A DNA stretch of 25,453 nucleotides, from the IMG/VR virus record IMGVR_UViG_3300036715_000784, positions 1-25,453 of that record; one strand, given 5' to 3'. Both the position numbers and the translations under genes were made by a program. The notes beneath the pieces were generated by a model. That model made no database searches and had not been told where the DNA came from. It saw only the letters and a program-made list of their open reading frames with translations. The stretch is from a virus. Shown piece after piece: positions 15,057-21,421 of this stretch (its first letter is position 1; each line of letters starts with the position of its first letter).

Positions 15057-15626
15057 ATGGAAACGATCACTTTCAGGGTCAAAGGCGCGGCGCTCTTGAT
15101 GCACAACATCAGACTGGCGAATCCGCTGGACCCCATCAGCAAGCGGATGAAGGCCCTAACCAGCATCCGCAAAAAAACGGATGAGAATATGTCGGACATC
15201 GCAGACATTGAGTTCGAGGGCGGCCTCTACTACGACGAGGCGATCGGCCCCTACATCCCAGGCCTATGGCTGGATGCCTGCCTCGTCGACGGCGGGAAGC
15301 TCCAGAAGAACGGCACTAAGATCAAGCAAAGCGCCCTTGTCCTGGACGACATGGTGCCTATCGAATACGACGGGCCGCGAAGCATGGAGAAGCTGAAGGC
15401 TGACCCTCGGTTCCGCGATGTCCGCGCCGTGACCGTGGGGCAGGCCAAGACGATGCGGTGCCGCCCGAAGTTCACAAACTGGGCCGCCCAGTTCTCGGTT
15501 CAGTTCGACCCGCAACTCATCAACCGGAACGAGTTGGTAGCGGCGCTTCATGCGGCGGGCCAGTGCAAGGGCCTGGGTGACTTCCGCCCCCGGTTCGGAC
15601 GGTTCACTGCTGAGGTTGTGGAGTGA
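15057..15626 (+). CDS. Hypothetical phage protein of the recombination region
   Basis: A 189-residue protein with a good AGGGAGA box before its ATG. It opens with TITFRVKGAALLMHNIRLAN and ends with GLGDFRPRFGRFTAEVVE, with strands and basic residues throughout (KTMRCRPKFTNWAAQFSVQF). The Gly-rich end resembles loops in RAMP-type nucleic-acid-binding proteins, but not strongly enough to name. Its neighbour with the SSB-type tail and the absence of an SSB gene make DNA or RNA binding a reasonable guess. Confidence 0.6.
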   Translation: METITFRVKGAALLMHNIRLANPLDPISKRMKALTSIRKKTDENMSDIADIEFEGGLYYDEAIGPYIPGLWLDACLVDGGKLQKNGTKIKQSALVLDDMVPIEYDGPRSMEKLKADPRFRDVRAVTVGQAKTMRCRPKFTNWAAQFSVQFDPQLINRNELVAALHAAGQCKGLGDFRPRFGRFTAEVVE

Positions 15627-15636
15627 ATTCAGAGAC

Positions 15637-15731
15637 GGCTGGGCTAGACGTGGCAAGGTCAGGTGGGGCGCGGCTAGGCTCGGCGAGGCGTGGCCTGGCA
15701 CGGCATGGCCTGGCAAGACGCGGCGCGGCAG
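15637..15731 (+). repeat. GGCNN degenerate pentamer repeat, block 1
   Basis: Nineteen consecutive 5-bp units, fifteen of which begin GGC while positions 4 and 5 vary; the exceptions are GACGT, GGTCA, GGTGG and GACGC. The lack of codon periodicity and the gap between two well-supported genes argue that it is non-coding even though one frame is open through it. GG every 5 bases would permit stacked two-tier G-quadruplexes on the + strand. Confidence 0.85.
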
Positions 15732-15735
15732 GGGT

Positions 15736-15786
15736 GTGCGGCTTCATGCCGCACCACCGAGGGGACTGCGGTCTCTTGGGTGGTGC
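15736..15786 (+). ncRNA. Two mutually exclusive hairpins between the pentamer blocks
   Basis: Hairpin A: GTGCGGC-TTCAT-GCCGCAC (15736-15754). Hairpin B: 15751-15786, sixteen positions per arm, starting GCACCACC and ending GGTGGTGC, with one G-G mismatch and two G-U pairs around a TGCG loop. They share GCAC at 15751-15754, so only one can form fully. This is the layout of a switch or an attenuator, but no ligand or T-tract is evident. Confidence 0.5.
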
Positions 15787-15799
15787 GACAGCATCAGAC

Positions 15800-15859
15800 G
15801 GCCTGGACGGGCTGGGCGAGGCGAGGCATGGCACGGCTGGGCGAGGCAAGGCAGGGTCA
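15800..15859 (+). repeat. GGCNN degenerate pentamer repeat, block 2
   Basis: Twelve consecutive units, ten beginning GGC (exceptions GGACG and GGTCA). Same strand and type as block 1 but in a different phase (offset 163 bp). It ends 25 bp before the start codon of the next gene, just upstream of its AAGGGAGAA ribosome site. Confidence 0.85.
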
Positions 15860-15883
15860 ACACAAACAACCAAGGGAGAAACC

Positions 15884-16363
15884 GTGAACGTCAAAAAATC
15901 ACCGATCTGGAAGCAGGCCATTGAGGACTTCCTGGCCTCGGACTTCGGCTACGGGGATACAGTCCCACACGCCTGGTTCGTGGATCACTTCGGGCTCGAA
16001 CTGCCCACCACGGCCCGTCAGCAGAAGGACTTTCAGGCTCAACTGGCGCGGTACTTCGCCAAGTTCCGAGGCCACATGCTCAAGCACCACCTCATGGACT
16101 TCGTGAACGTGTGGGGCTCCGGCTACCTAGTCGTGAAACCTGGGGATCAGACGCGATATGCACTGAAGGACACGCGAGACGCCATCCGAAAGGCGCTGAG
16201 CGAAGGGACCAAGCGGACGGTCTTCGTGAACCAAACCATGCTCACGGAAGCCCAGCGTCAAGAAAACACGGATGCGATCAACAAATTGGCCGCTCTCCAG
16301 GCCATTGCATCGCCCAAAAAATGGCTTCACACTCTGCGTGAAGGCTCAAAAGGAGCTATTTGA
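15884..16363 (+). CDS. Hypothetical phage protein with HTH-like N-terminus
   Basis: A 159-residue protein from a GTG with AAGGGAG 6 nt upstream. The frame stays open back to 15623 across the pentamer repeats, but that part is low-complexity Gly/Arg/Ala and is rejected. The N-terminal half (WKQAIEDFLASDFGYGDTVPHAWFVDHFGLELP, then FAKFRGHMLKHHLMDF) matches the helical layout of small phage DNA-binding or primase-associated domains; the C-terminal half is charged helix. Function unknown. The stop overlaps the next ATG (TGATG). Confidence 0.65.
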   Translation: MNVKKSPIWKQAIEDFLASDFGYGDTVPHAWFVDHFGLELPTTARQQKDFQAQLARYFAKFRGHMLKHHLMDFVNVWGSGYLVVKPGDQTRYALKDTRDAIRKALSEGTKRTVFVNQTMLTEAQRQENTDAINKLAALQAIASPKKWLHTLREGSKGAI

Positions 16364-16716
16364 TGCGCCCACTTGTCTATGTCAGCTCTCCCTACACCGC
16401 CGCCAGTGAACAGTTGGTGGCGGCCAACACCCAGCGGGCCATCGACTACGGCGCACAGGTCCGCGACATGGGTGCCACGCCCCTGGTGCCCCACGTATCA
16501 GTTATCCCGTTCCCCGCGCTGCGCGCCAAGGAAGCCTGGGGCCTGGCGATGCAAGAGTGCCTGACCATGCTCTCCAAGTCCGACGCCATGCTGCTCTGTC
16601 CAGGCTGGGAGGAATCCCGTGGGTGCCGCATGGAACTTCTCCAGGCTGAGCAATGGCAGACCCCCGTGTTCTACAATATCCAGGACCTGCGAGCCTGGGT
16701 GGAGAAGTCCGCATGA
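16363..16716 (+). CDS. Nucleoside 2-deoxyribosyltransferase-like protein (DUF4406 type)
   Basis: A 117-residue protein. It starts PLVYVSSPYTA (the nucleotide-binding strand-loop), has PLVPHVSVIPF, and a C-terminal SDAMLLCPGWEESRGCRMELLQAEQWQTPVFY, in which the acidic and Ser-Arg-Gly residues belong to the active-site region of this family. Such proteins transfer deoxyribose between bases, or are related nucleotide-salvage or nucleotide-sensing enzymes. The ATG at 16363 is used; the TTG one codon upstream is part of the preceding stop region. Confidence 0.75.
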   Translation: MRPLVYVSSPYTAASEQLVAANTQRAIDYGAQVRDMGATPLVPHVSVIPFPALRAKEAWGLAMQECLTMLSKSDAMLLCPGWEESRGCRMELLQAEQWQTPVFYNIQDLRAWVEKSA

Positions 16717-17069
16717 CACCCGCTGAAGCCCTAGCCGCCCATATCGCCCAGCGCCCCGAGATGCCTCGCCCTTATGACCCCGACAGCGCCGAGGCCATCG
16801 CCTGGTATCGAGCCATGCAACGATGGGTTGATACCAAGGGACGCCTGGAGTGCGCCGTATCCATGGAGGGCGTTACCGTCGGATTCGAGCGGCAACACCC
16901 CGTAGTCACGCCCCGTGCCGACTACATCTACCGTGAGCCAAGGGGCCGGAAACGCAAGAGGCCCGCCTGGTCCGGTGCCACCCGTGAATACAACCGTCAG
17001 AAGGCCAGGGAGTCACGGGAGCGCCGCCGGGCCGCGATCCGGGAGGCCATGGGGGAGAACCCGCGATGA
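16713..17069 (+). CDS. Hypothetical basic phage protein
   Basis: A 118-residue protein starting at an ATG that overlaps the upstream TGA. The C-terminal half is strongly basic (EPRGRKRKRPAW, RQKARESRERRRAA), suggesting nucleic-acid contact. No family recognised. ATGA coupling to the next gene. Confidence 0.6.
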   Translation: MTPAEALAAHIAQRPEMPRPYDPDSAEAIAWYRAMQRWVDTKGRLECAVSMEGVTVGFERQHPVVTPRADYIYREPRGRKRKRPAWSGATREYNRQKARESRERRRAAIREAMGENPR

Positions 17070-17422
17070 TTCTCGCAGTTCTCGTTCCCCTCTGGGCGCT
17101 CGGGATCGCTGTGATTCTCCGAGACCTCGACCGGGAGCGGTCGGCCCGGATGAAGTCGGCCCGCAAGGTGCGCCCCCTGACGCAGGACGAAAAAGCCGCC
17201 CGTGTTCTCTACAGGAAGCGCGACCGGGACCGTGTGCAGGCCTTACGATCCACCCGCTACGCCGAGAAGCAGTTGTGGGAGATGCGGAGACGCGAGGCCG
17301 AGCATATCAATCATGTGCGGGACTTCCGCCTGCTATGGGCTGAACGGCTAGGCCTCACATCTGAACCATCCGGAGATACCGGAGAGTTGCCCCCCCGCGT
17401 CCATGAGGTGCCCCATGCCTGA
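17066..17422 (+). CDS. Small membrane-anchored basic protein
   Basis: A 118-residue protein. Residues 1-19 form one hydrophobic segment (MILAVLVPLWALGIAVIL), followed by a long Arg/Lys/Glu-rich helix. Function unknown. It overlaps both neighbours (4 nt and 8 nt). Confidence 0.6.
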   Translation: MILAVLVPLWALGIAVILRDLDRERSARMKSARKVRPLTQDEKAARVLYRKRDRDRVQALRSTRYAEKQLWEMRRREAEHINHVRDFRLLWAERLGLTSEPSGDTGELPPRVHEVPHA

Positions 17423-17561
17423 AACCAACCTCGACTACCAGCTCTGCATCTTCTTTCTCTTCGCCCTCGGCATGGCGGCGGTCCTGCTGCTGCCCACTCC
17501 CGATGAGCATCGCAGCGGGCCCCGCACCCACGACACCACCAAGACCTGGCGGCGGCCATGA
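17415..17561 (+). CDS. 48-residue single-TM protein
   Basis: A short frame with a clear membrane segment (LCIFFLFALGMAAVLLLP) and a polar basic tail. It overlaps the upstream gene by 8 nt. It is the last gene before the attC array, and its stop lies at the edge of the first degenerate site. Confidence 0.6.
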   Translation: MPETNLDYQLCIFFLFALGMAAVLLLPTPDEHRSGPRTHDTTKTWRRP

Positions 17562-17646
17562 CGCTCACCGGCCCTGCCGCACGGTGAGCCACAACCTACC
17601 AAATCTCAGACTTGCGGCAGGGTCCGAGTGCAACGCCCGGTTGGGC
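17562..17646 (+). repeat. attC-like site 1 (left core degenerate)
   Basis: Right core GTTGGGC at 17640-17646. A 13-bp stem, CGGCCCTGCCGCA (17569-17581), pairs with TGCGGCAGGGTCCG (17613-17626) with T17623 unpaired, the kind of extrahelical base that marks attC hairpins. The right half is almost identical to that of site 8. The expected left core near the end of the 48-residue gene is not recognisable, so this may be the junction where the array was joined to phage DNA. Confidence 0.6.
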
Positions 17647-17667
17647 GCGTGGAGCGGAGGGCACAGC

Positions 17668-17850
17668 ATGAGGATGGACCTCGAAGATGGTTATTCAATC
17701 ACGACGATCTCACCCGCCAGCGCGAGTGACAAAATTTCAATCACTATCGCCAAAGACAACCGAAGCCAAGGCATGGTGTGCCTGGACGCGAACCAATCTG
17801 CCGCGTTCATCAGCGAACTCCGTAAGGCGTTCCTTCAATTCACCGAGTAG
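17668..17850 (+). CDS. Cassette gene A, hypothetical
   Basis: A 60-residue protein starting MRMDLEDGYSITTIS, mostly beta-like then a helix (AAFISELRKAFLQF). GGAGG precedes the ATG by 8 nt. The TAG stop directly precedes the left core of site 2. No family recognised. Confidence 0.6.
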   Translation: MRMDLEDGYSITTISPASASDKISITIAKDNRSQGMVCLDANQSAAFISELRKAFLQFTE

Positions 17851-17851
17851 C

Positions 17852-17949
17852 GCCCAACGACCAAGTTGACCGGCGTTGCCTGGGAGATGACGAGATGAGA
17901 CGAGAACCGACCAAGAAAGGCAACGTCCGAGTCGAACGCCCGGTTAGGC
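17852..17949 (+). repeat. attC-like site 2 (complete, 98 bp)
   Basis: Left core GCCCAAC (17852-17858), right core GTTAGGC (17943-17949). The inner parts are complementary: GGCGTTGCCT on the left against AGGCAACGTCC on the right, with mismatches between the boxes as in natural attC stems. The loop contains the ATG of cassette gene B. Confidence 0.8.
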
Positions 17950-18167
17950 GGTGCCCAATCTGCAACGAAGCCGATGGGACGATGGTGAACTACTCGCTTG
18001 CGGGTGGGGAGTTCATGATGCACGACACTTGCGCGGCACGGCATTTCCAGCAGGCGTTGAGAAATATCGACTGGGGAGCATTCCCTGGGAGCGAATACAG
18101 GAACGGAGAGGCGATCTACGCGAGGTCAATTCTTGAAGGGAACCACCTACCTGAACATGACGCCTAA
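17895..18167 (+). CDS. Cassette gene B, zinc-binding protein
   Basis: A 90-residue protein. The body has C-P-I-C-N and later HDTC, a probable zinc site, and ends in helix. The ATG at 17895 lies inside attC site 2, so residues 1-18 (to VRR) are encoded by the site. The next in-frame ATG would delete CPIC, so the attC-borne start seems required. The TAA stop is within the left core of site 3. Confidence 0.6.
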   Translation: MRREPTKKGNVRVERPVRRCPICNEADGTMVNYSLAGGEFMMHDTCAARHFQQALRNIDWGAFPGSEYRNGEAIYARSILEGNHLPEHDA

Positions 18168-18197
18168 CGCAACACTTAACCGGCCCTGCCGTGGGCC
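18162..18197 (+). repeat. attC-like site 3, left half
   Basis: GCCTAAC (18162-18168) followed by CTTAACCGGCCCTGCCGTGGG, strongly like the left half of site 10. No GTTRRRY right core follows; a degenerate candidate with GTTTATG lies at about 18333 inside the next gene. The 112 nt up to the next gene hold no ORF. Confidence 0.6.
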
Positions 18198-18279
18198 AAG
18201 GATTGCTCGACTATCCTCGAAGCCAAAATGCGGAAAGCAGCTAACCTCCCCAAGTAGCGCCTATCCATCTGGAGGAACC

Positions 18280-18681
18280 ATGACGATCCACCCCGCAAAT
18301 ACGCCGGTGGAAGGCGGGTCCAGCCCGGAGAAGTTTATGCCGAACACTGACCCCGAAACAGCCCAGGTCTTAGCCGATGTCCTCGACGCACTGGAGGTCT
18401 TAGGCGATGCCCTAGACACGCTGGAGAAGGAGCGAAAGTCGAAAGGCTGGATTCCCTGCGCTGATCGCCTCCCCGAGAAGGGTCAGGAAGTGCTGATCTA
18501 CCTGGATGAGAACGAAGGCGGGATGCTCGAACTTGGATACACCAGCCTCATCACCATCGCCATTTACACCGGGGAAGGTGATGAGTGGTCCCGTGATTGG
18601 GAAGCCGATGCCAATGCGCCCATCGAGGACGGTTGCCAGCCGACCCACTGGATGCCCCTCCCTGAACCCCCGACCGTCTAA
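18280..18681 (+). CDS. Cassette gene C, DUF551 protein
   Basis: A 133-residue protein. The N-terminal half is an acidic helix (TAQVLADVLDALEVLGDALD). The second half has the DUF551 pattern: WIPCADRLPEKGQEVLIYL and, at the end, PTHWMPLPEPP. DUF551 proteins are small phage and prophage proteins of unknown function. A strong GGAGG stands before the ATG. The TAA lies in the left core of site 4. Confidence 0.8.
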   Translation: MTIHPANTPVEGGSSPEKFMPNTDPETAQVLADVLDALEVLGDALDTLEKERKSKGWIPCADRLPEKGQEVLIYLDENEGGMLELGYTSLITIAIYTGEGDEWSRDWEADANAPIEDGCQPTHWMPLPEPPTV

Positions 18682-18694
18682 CAAACACCAAGCT
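18676..18694 (+). repeat. attC-like site 4, left half
   Basis: GTCTAAC then AAACACCAAGCT, which closely matches the left half of site 10 (GCCTAACAAACCAAGCT). The right half is absent here; a matching right half lies at 19514-19542, after three genes without attC sites. Confidence 0.6.
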
Positions 18695-18717
18695 GTAGAT
18701 GCCCAGAGGCACCCCAC

Positions 18718-18948
18718 ATGACTGACCTTTCAACCCTCGAACAATGCCTGCTGACCTGTGATGCCCCCGAGTCCGTATGGCGTCCCGCCCTGGATTCCCT
18801 GCGGGATGACTTGGAACAAGCCAGGAAGGACAACGCCAGCGCCTTCGACCTGATCTCCCGTATCAGGTTTGCCCTTGGCGACAACGGTAAGCGGATGCAG
18901 GACGAACTGATCGAGTACTGCAAGGAACTGGCGGCGAGGACGGCATGA
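18718..18948 (+). CDS. Small hypothetical protein
   Basis: A 76-residue acidic helical protein (ESVWRPALDSLRDDLEQARKD). It is the first of three genes lying between the separated attC halves 4 and 6; its stop overlaps the next start (ATGA). No family recognised. Confidence 0.6.
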   Translation: MTDLSTLEQCLLTCDAPESVWRPALDSLRDDLEQARKDNASAFDLISRIRFALGDNGKRMQDELIEYCKELAARTA

Positions 18949-19139
18949 GCCAGCTTTCTCGCGATGTTTACCGGTGTATCGGAACGACCTGCGGCAAGCG
19001 CGATACCTGCGCCTGTTTCATGGACTGTGAGGCAGACGATGGCAGGGGGCTTGGACACCTCATCTTTGCCGACCTGAGCCCCACAGCACCGCCGTTCTAC
19101 TGCCCGTTCTTCATCGAAAATCCACCAATGTCCACCTAG
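18945..19139 (+). CDS. Small cysteine-rich protein
   Basis: A 64-residue protein with six cysteines in the first half and middle (YRCIGTTCGKRDTCACFMDC) and a later YCPFF, suggesting a metal site. ATGA coupling to the upstream gene. Function unknown. Confidence 0.6.
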   Translation: MSQLSRDVYRCIGTTCGKRDTCACFMDCEADDGRGLGHLIFADLSPTAPPFYCPFFIENPPMST

Positions 19140-19146
19140 TGGAACC

Positions 19147-19479
19147 ATGAAGCGTCGATTCGGCCCATCCCCCGCAGGATATATCACATGGCATGACTGG
19201 GCAGAGGCTCAGATCAAGGCTGGGAACAAGCAGCGGAAGTGCCCAAAATGCCTCCGCTGGTTCTTCCCCTCCGAAAAGCACGACGAAGAAAACTGCTCTC
19301 AACTCCGAGAACATGCACAGCCCCAAGGGCCCGGGTCGAGCAAATGCCCATGGTGTGGTGGTCCTGCCGACAACGGGCATGACCACAGCATCACGCCGAA
19401 TACCAACCTGTGCTCGAAATGCGCCAGTTCAGATCGAGCCAAGCGAAACCTCGAATACAACCTGCTAATGGAGCAGTGA
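19147..19479 (+). CDS. Zinc-ribbon protein
   Basis: A 110-residue protein with C-P-K-C (residues ~32-35), C-P-W-C and C-S-K-C pairs plus His residues, predicting two zinc ribbons. The first segment (HDWAEAQIKAGNKQRKCPKC) is typical of phage and island zinc-ribbon proteins. It begins 7 nt after the upstream gene. Probably nucleic-acid or protein binding. Confidence 0.65.
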   Translation: MKRRFGPSPAGYITWHDWAEAQIKAGNKQRKCPKCLRWFFPSEKHDEENCSQLREHAQPQGPGSSKCPWCGGPADNGHDHSITPNTNLCSKCASSDRAKRNLEYNLLMEQ

Positions 19480-19496
19480 CGCATGAAAGGAGAAGC

Positions 19497-19811
19497 ATGA
19501 GAGAGGAAGATGACAACGTCCGACTTGAGCGACAGGTTAGGCGCTTGACGGACGATGAATGCGACGTGTTTCGAAGGATGCCCCTCAGCTTCAACGATAT
19601 GGTGAGAGCTATTTTTGAGGCTGGCAGGGCTGAGGAACGGGAACGCTACACGGCGCGGGAGGCCCACCTACAAACGCGCATCAACAAACTGGAGAAGTTC
19701 ATCTGCCACAGCGGAGGATTGACCAACGAGTGGGCCAAAACTTGTCCGTTCGGAACAAAGATGACAGACCACATCAAAGGCAAACTCTATGAATGGTTGA
19801 AGCGTAATTGA
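19497..19811 (+). CDS. Cassette gene D, hypothetical coiled-coil protein
   Basis: A 104-residue protein with AAAGGAG before the ATG. Residues ~6-17 are encoded by the attC right half (frame RQVRR as in genes B and F). The centre is an Arg/Glu-rich helix (FEAGRAEERERYTAREAHL), and there are two Cys in the last third. An internal ATG at 19578 is a possible alternative start. The TGA lies just before the left core of site 7. Confidence 0.6.
   Translation: MREEDDNVRLERQVRRLTDDECDVFRRMPLSFNDMVRAIFEAGRAEERERYTAREAHLQTRINKLEKFICHSGGLTNEWAKTCPFGTKMTDHIKGKLYEWLKRN
19514..19542 (+). repeat. attC-like site 6, right half
   Basis: CAACGTCCGACTTGAGCG then GTTAGGC (19536-19542). The start repeats the right half of site 2 (CAACGTCCGAGT). 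No matching left half is found directly upstream; the left half at 18676 is the best partner. Confidence 0.6.
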
Positions 19812-19813
19812 GC

Positions 19814-19870
19814 GCCTAACGACCCAAGCTCGGCGGCCCCAACGGGGTCCGCTGGAACGACTGGTTAGGG
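19814..19870 (+). repeat. attC-like site 7 (complete, 57 bp)
   Basis: Left core GCCTAAC (19814-19820), right core GTTAGGG (19864-19870; last base departs from Y). The centre GCGGCCCC-AAC-GGGGTCCGC forms an 8-bp stem with one extrahelical T. Length and layout are those of a compact integron attC site. Confidence 0.85.
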
Positions 19871-19897
19871 CGATCAACCAACAAAAGGAGAACCACG

Positions 19898-19981
19898 AGA
19901 AACACGAAATTCATCATCTTCGATAAGCGCGGAACAGTGATTGAGAGACACCCAACCCAACTCCACGGATCGAACCCATGA
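19898..19981 (+). CDS. Possible 28-residue peptide (ACG start)
   Basis: AAAAGGAGAACC is followed by ACG AGA AAC ACG AAA TTC; the frame reads TRNTKFIIFDKRGTVIERHP and ends in a TGA overlapping ATG 19978 (ATGA). It may be a small leader gene whose ATG mutated to ACG, or use a rare start. Low confidence. Confidence 0.3.
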   Translation, partial: RNTKFIIFDKRGTVIERHPTQLHGSNP

Positions 19982-20007
19982 CCCGAACCACCAAGAAGGA
20001 AACTCCG

Positions 20008-20736
20008 ATGACGTTGCAACGATATACCCCCGCAAAGCTCCAGACCGTCTTGGCTAATCACAAGAAATGGCTTGCGGGTGACGAAGACTCCAGGGCGGAC
20101 CTTTATGGGGCCGATCTCTCCGGTGTCGATCTCACCGGGTCGGATCTCGCCGGTGCCGACATCTCTGACGCGGACCTTTCCGGTGCGAACCTCACAAAGG
20201 CGATACTCGCCGGGGCGAACCTCCACGGCACAGACCTCGCAGGTGCGAATCTCACCGGAGCGAACCTCGACATGGTAAACCTTACCGATGCTGATCTCTA
20301 TGGCGCGAACCTTGCCAGGACGAGCCTCTACGGTGCAGGCCTGGCTGGGGCGAAACTGGCCGGTGCGAACCTCTCCGGGGCGAATCTCGATGAGGCGGAC
20401 CTCGCCGGGGCCGATCTCTCCGGAGCGAATCTTGTCGGGGCGAAACTCACCGGTGCAAGATACGAGGACCTGAAACTGGCCGCAGTCGTGGTGCTCACAG
20501 GTCTCTACAAGTACCAATGCTGGGCTGCGGTCAGTGTTGACGGCGCGCCCTACGTGCTCATGGGATGCCTCTTCCACTCAGTGGATGAGTGGGACGCCAT
20601 CGGCATCCGCAATAGCAACCCCAGCGAGTTCCCTGATGACGGTAGCGCGAAATCTGAGGAGCGCGTGGCGGCCTTTGAGTTTGTGCGGGCCAAGGCGCTA
20701 CGTATGGCTGAGGCACACAGGAAGGAGATGTCATGA
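20008..20736 (+). CDS. Cassette gene E, pentapeptide-repeat protein
   Basis: A 242-residue protein. After an N-terminal helix (YTPAKLQTVLANHKKWLAG) come about 25 A-(D/N)-L-x-x pentapeptides (residues ~28-150), predicting a right-handed beta-helix. The C-terminal ~90 residues form a separate domain (AAVSVDGAPYVLMGCLFHSVDEW). Members such as Qnr or MfpA mimic DNA and protect gyrase, but most are of unknown role. The ATG at 20008 has AAGAAGGAAA upstream; ATG 19978 is an alternative supported by overlap with the small frame above. Confidence 0.8.
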   Translation: MTLQRYTPAKLQTVLANHKKWLAGDEDSRADLYGADLSGVDLTGSDLAGADISDADLSGANLTKAILAGANLHGTDLAGANLTGANLDMVNLTDADLYGANLARTSLYGAGLAGAKLAGANLSGANLDEADLAGADLSGANLVGAKLTGARYEDLKLAAVVVLTGLYKYQCWAAVSVDGAPYVLMGCLFHSVDEWDAIGIRNSNPSEFPDDGSAKSEERVAAFEFVRAKALRMAEAHRKEMS

Positions 20737-20789
20737 CTCCCCGCGCCTCTGAGTACAGATCGGGCGAGATGACGAACTAGAACGCACCC

Positions 20790-20822
20790 GAGGCAGGGTC
20801 CGAGTGCAGCGCCCGGTTAGGC
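20790..20822 (+). repeat. attC-like site 8, right half
   Basis: GGCAGGGTCCGAGTGCAGCG then CCCGGTTAGGC, right core 20816-20822. It is nearly identical to the right half of site 1. The left half between 20737 and 20789 is degenerate (GCCTCTGAGTAC at the expected place). The 106 nt from 20737 hold no gene. Confidence 0.65.
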
Positions 20823-20842
20823 GCAAGCGTGAAAGGGACGAT

Positions 20843-21079
20843 ATGAGCAAGTCCATTTATTCATGCGTTGTTGAAGGCGATCCACTTTGCGACGACGCAC
20901 CAGTTGCACGAAGGCTGCTGCTAGACGCGCACCAGAACCTGAAAGACTTGAGCGAAATACTGGGAGCCATCAAGAACCGTGAGGACGAGGAATGTGATCT
21001 TGGGTATCTGATTGGCCAGGTGGAAGCGGCCAGATCTATCCTCGCCACCCACATCACCACGGACTATCGAACGACCTAG
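20843..21079 (+). CDS. Cassette gene F, hypothetical
   Basis: A 78-residue protein (MSKSIYSCVVEGDPLCDD, then a helix LLLDAHQNLKDLSEILGAIK). AGGG sits upstream of ATG 20843. The frame continues upstream through the attC right core (RPVRR) to a GTG at 20804, so an attC-borne start is possible. The TAG lies in the left core of site 9. No family recognised. Confidence 0.6.
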   Translation: MSKSIYSCVVEGDPLCDDAPVARRLLLDAHQNLKDLSEILGAIKNREDEECDLGYLIGQVEAARSILATHITTDYRTT

Positions 21080-21129
21080 CTCCCGAGTTCAGCGGCCCCA
21101 ACGGGGTCTACTGGGACGACGGGTTAGGC
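21074..21129 (+). repeat. attC-like site 9 (complete, 56 bp)
   Basis: Left core ACCTAGC (one change from RYYYAAC), right core GTTAGGC (21123-21129). The central CGGCCCCAACGGGGTC is identical to that of site 7, and so is the following CTGG-AACGAC-like right arm. Sites 7 and 9 are a closely related pair. Confidence 0.8.
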
Positions 21130-21155
21130 GCGGGATGAAAACAAAAGGAGAAGAC

Positions 21156-21320
21156 ATGGATGAGTGGGAATGCCTGAAGGAAATCCTGGAATATTCGATC
21201 AAGAAGAACGGCGACAAGCCTCTAACTACGAAGCACCTACTTGCCATGATGAACATGGCTGAACGCAAAGCGGAGCGGGATAGTTATCTGGATCTGGTCG
21301 GCATGGGGTCGGATGATTGA
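21156..21320 (+). CDS. Cassette gene G, small hypothetical
   Basis: A 54-residue acidic-basic helical protein (WECLKEILEYSIKKNGDKPL, LLAMMNMAERKAERD). AAAGGAG precedes the ATG by 5 nt. It fills the cassette between sites 9 and 10 with no other ORF. Confidence 0.65.
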   Translation: MDEWECLKEILEYSIKKNGDKPLTTKHLLAMMNMAERKAERDSYLDLVGMGSDD

Positions 21321-21321
21321 C

Positions 21322-21421
21322 GCCTAACAAACCAAGCTAACCGGTCCCGCCGTGGGCCTGAAGGGACGACATGGACCAGAACACACCTGAGGCAGGGCCC
21401 GAGTCGAATGACGGGTTAGGC
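21322..21421 (+). repeat. attC-like site 10 (complete, 100 bp)
   Basis: Left core GCCTAAC (21322-21328), right core GTTAGGC (21415-21421). The left arm AACCGGTCCCGCC is complementary, with mismatches, to the right arm GGCAGGGCCCGAG. The ATG of gene H lies in the loop. Confidence 0.8.

Noticed and set aside
15057-15626. RAMP/Cas7-like protein
   Set aside because: Only one Gly-rich C-terminal loop suggests it. No other family residues were recognisable, so it is left hypothetical.
15623-15883. N-terminal extension of the gene at 15884 through the GGCNN tract
   Set aside because: Low-complexity Gly/Arg/Ala sequence caused by the 5-bp repeat. The GTG at 15884 has a good ribosome site.
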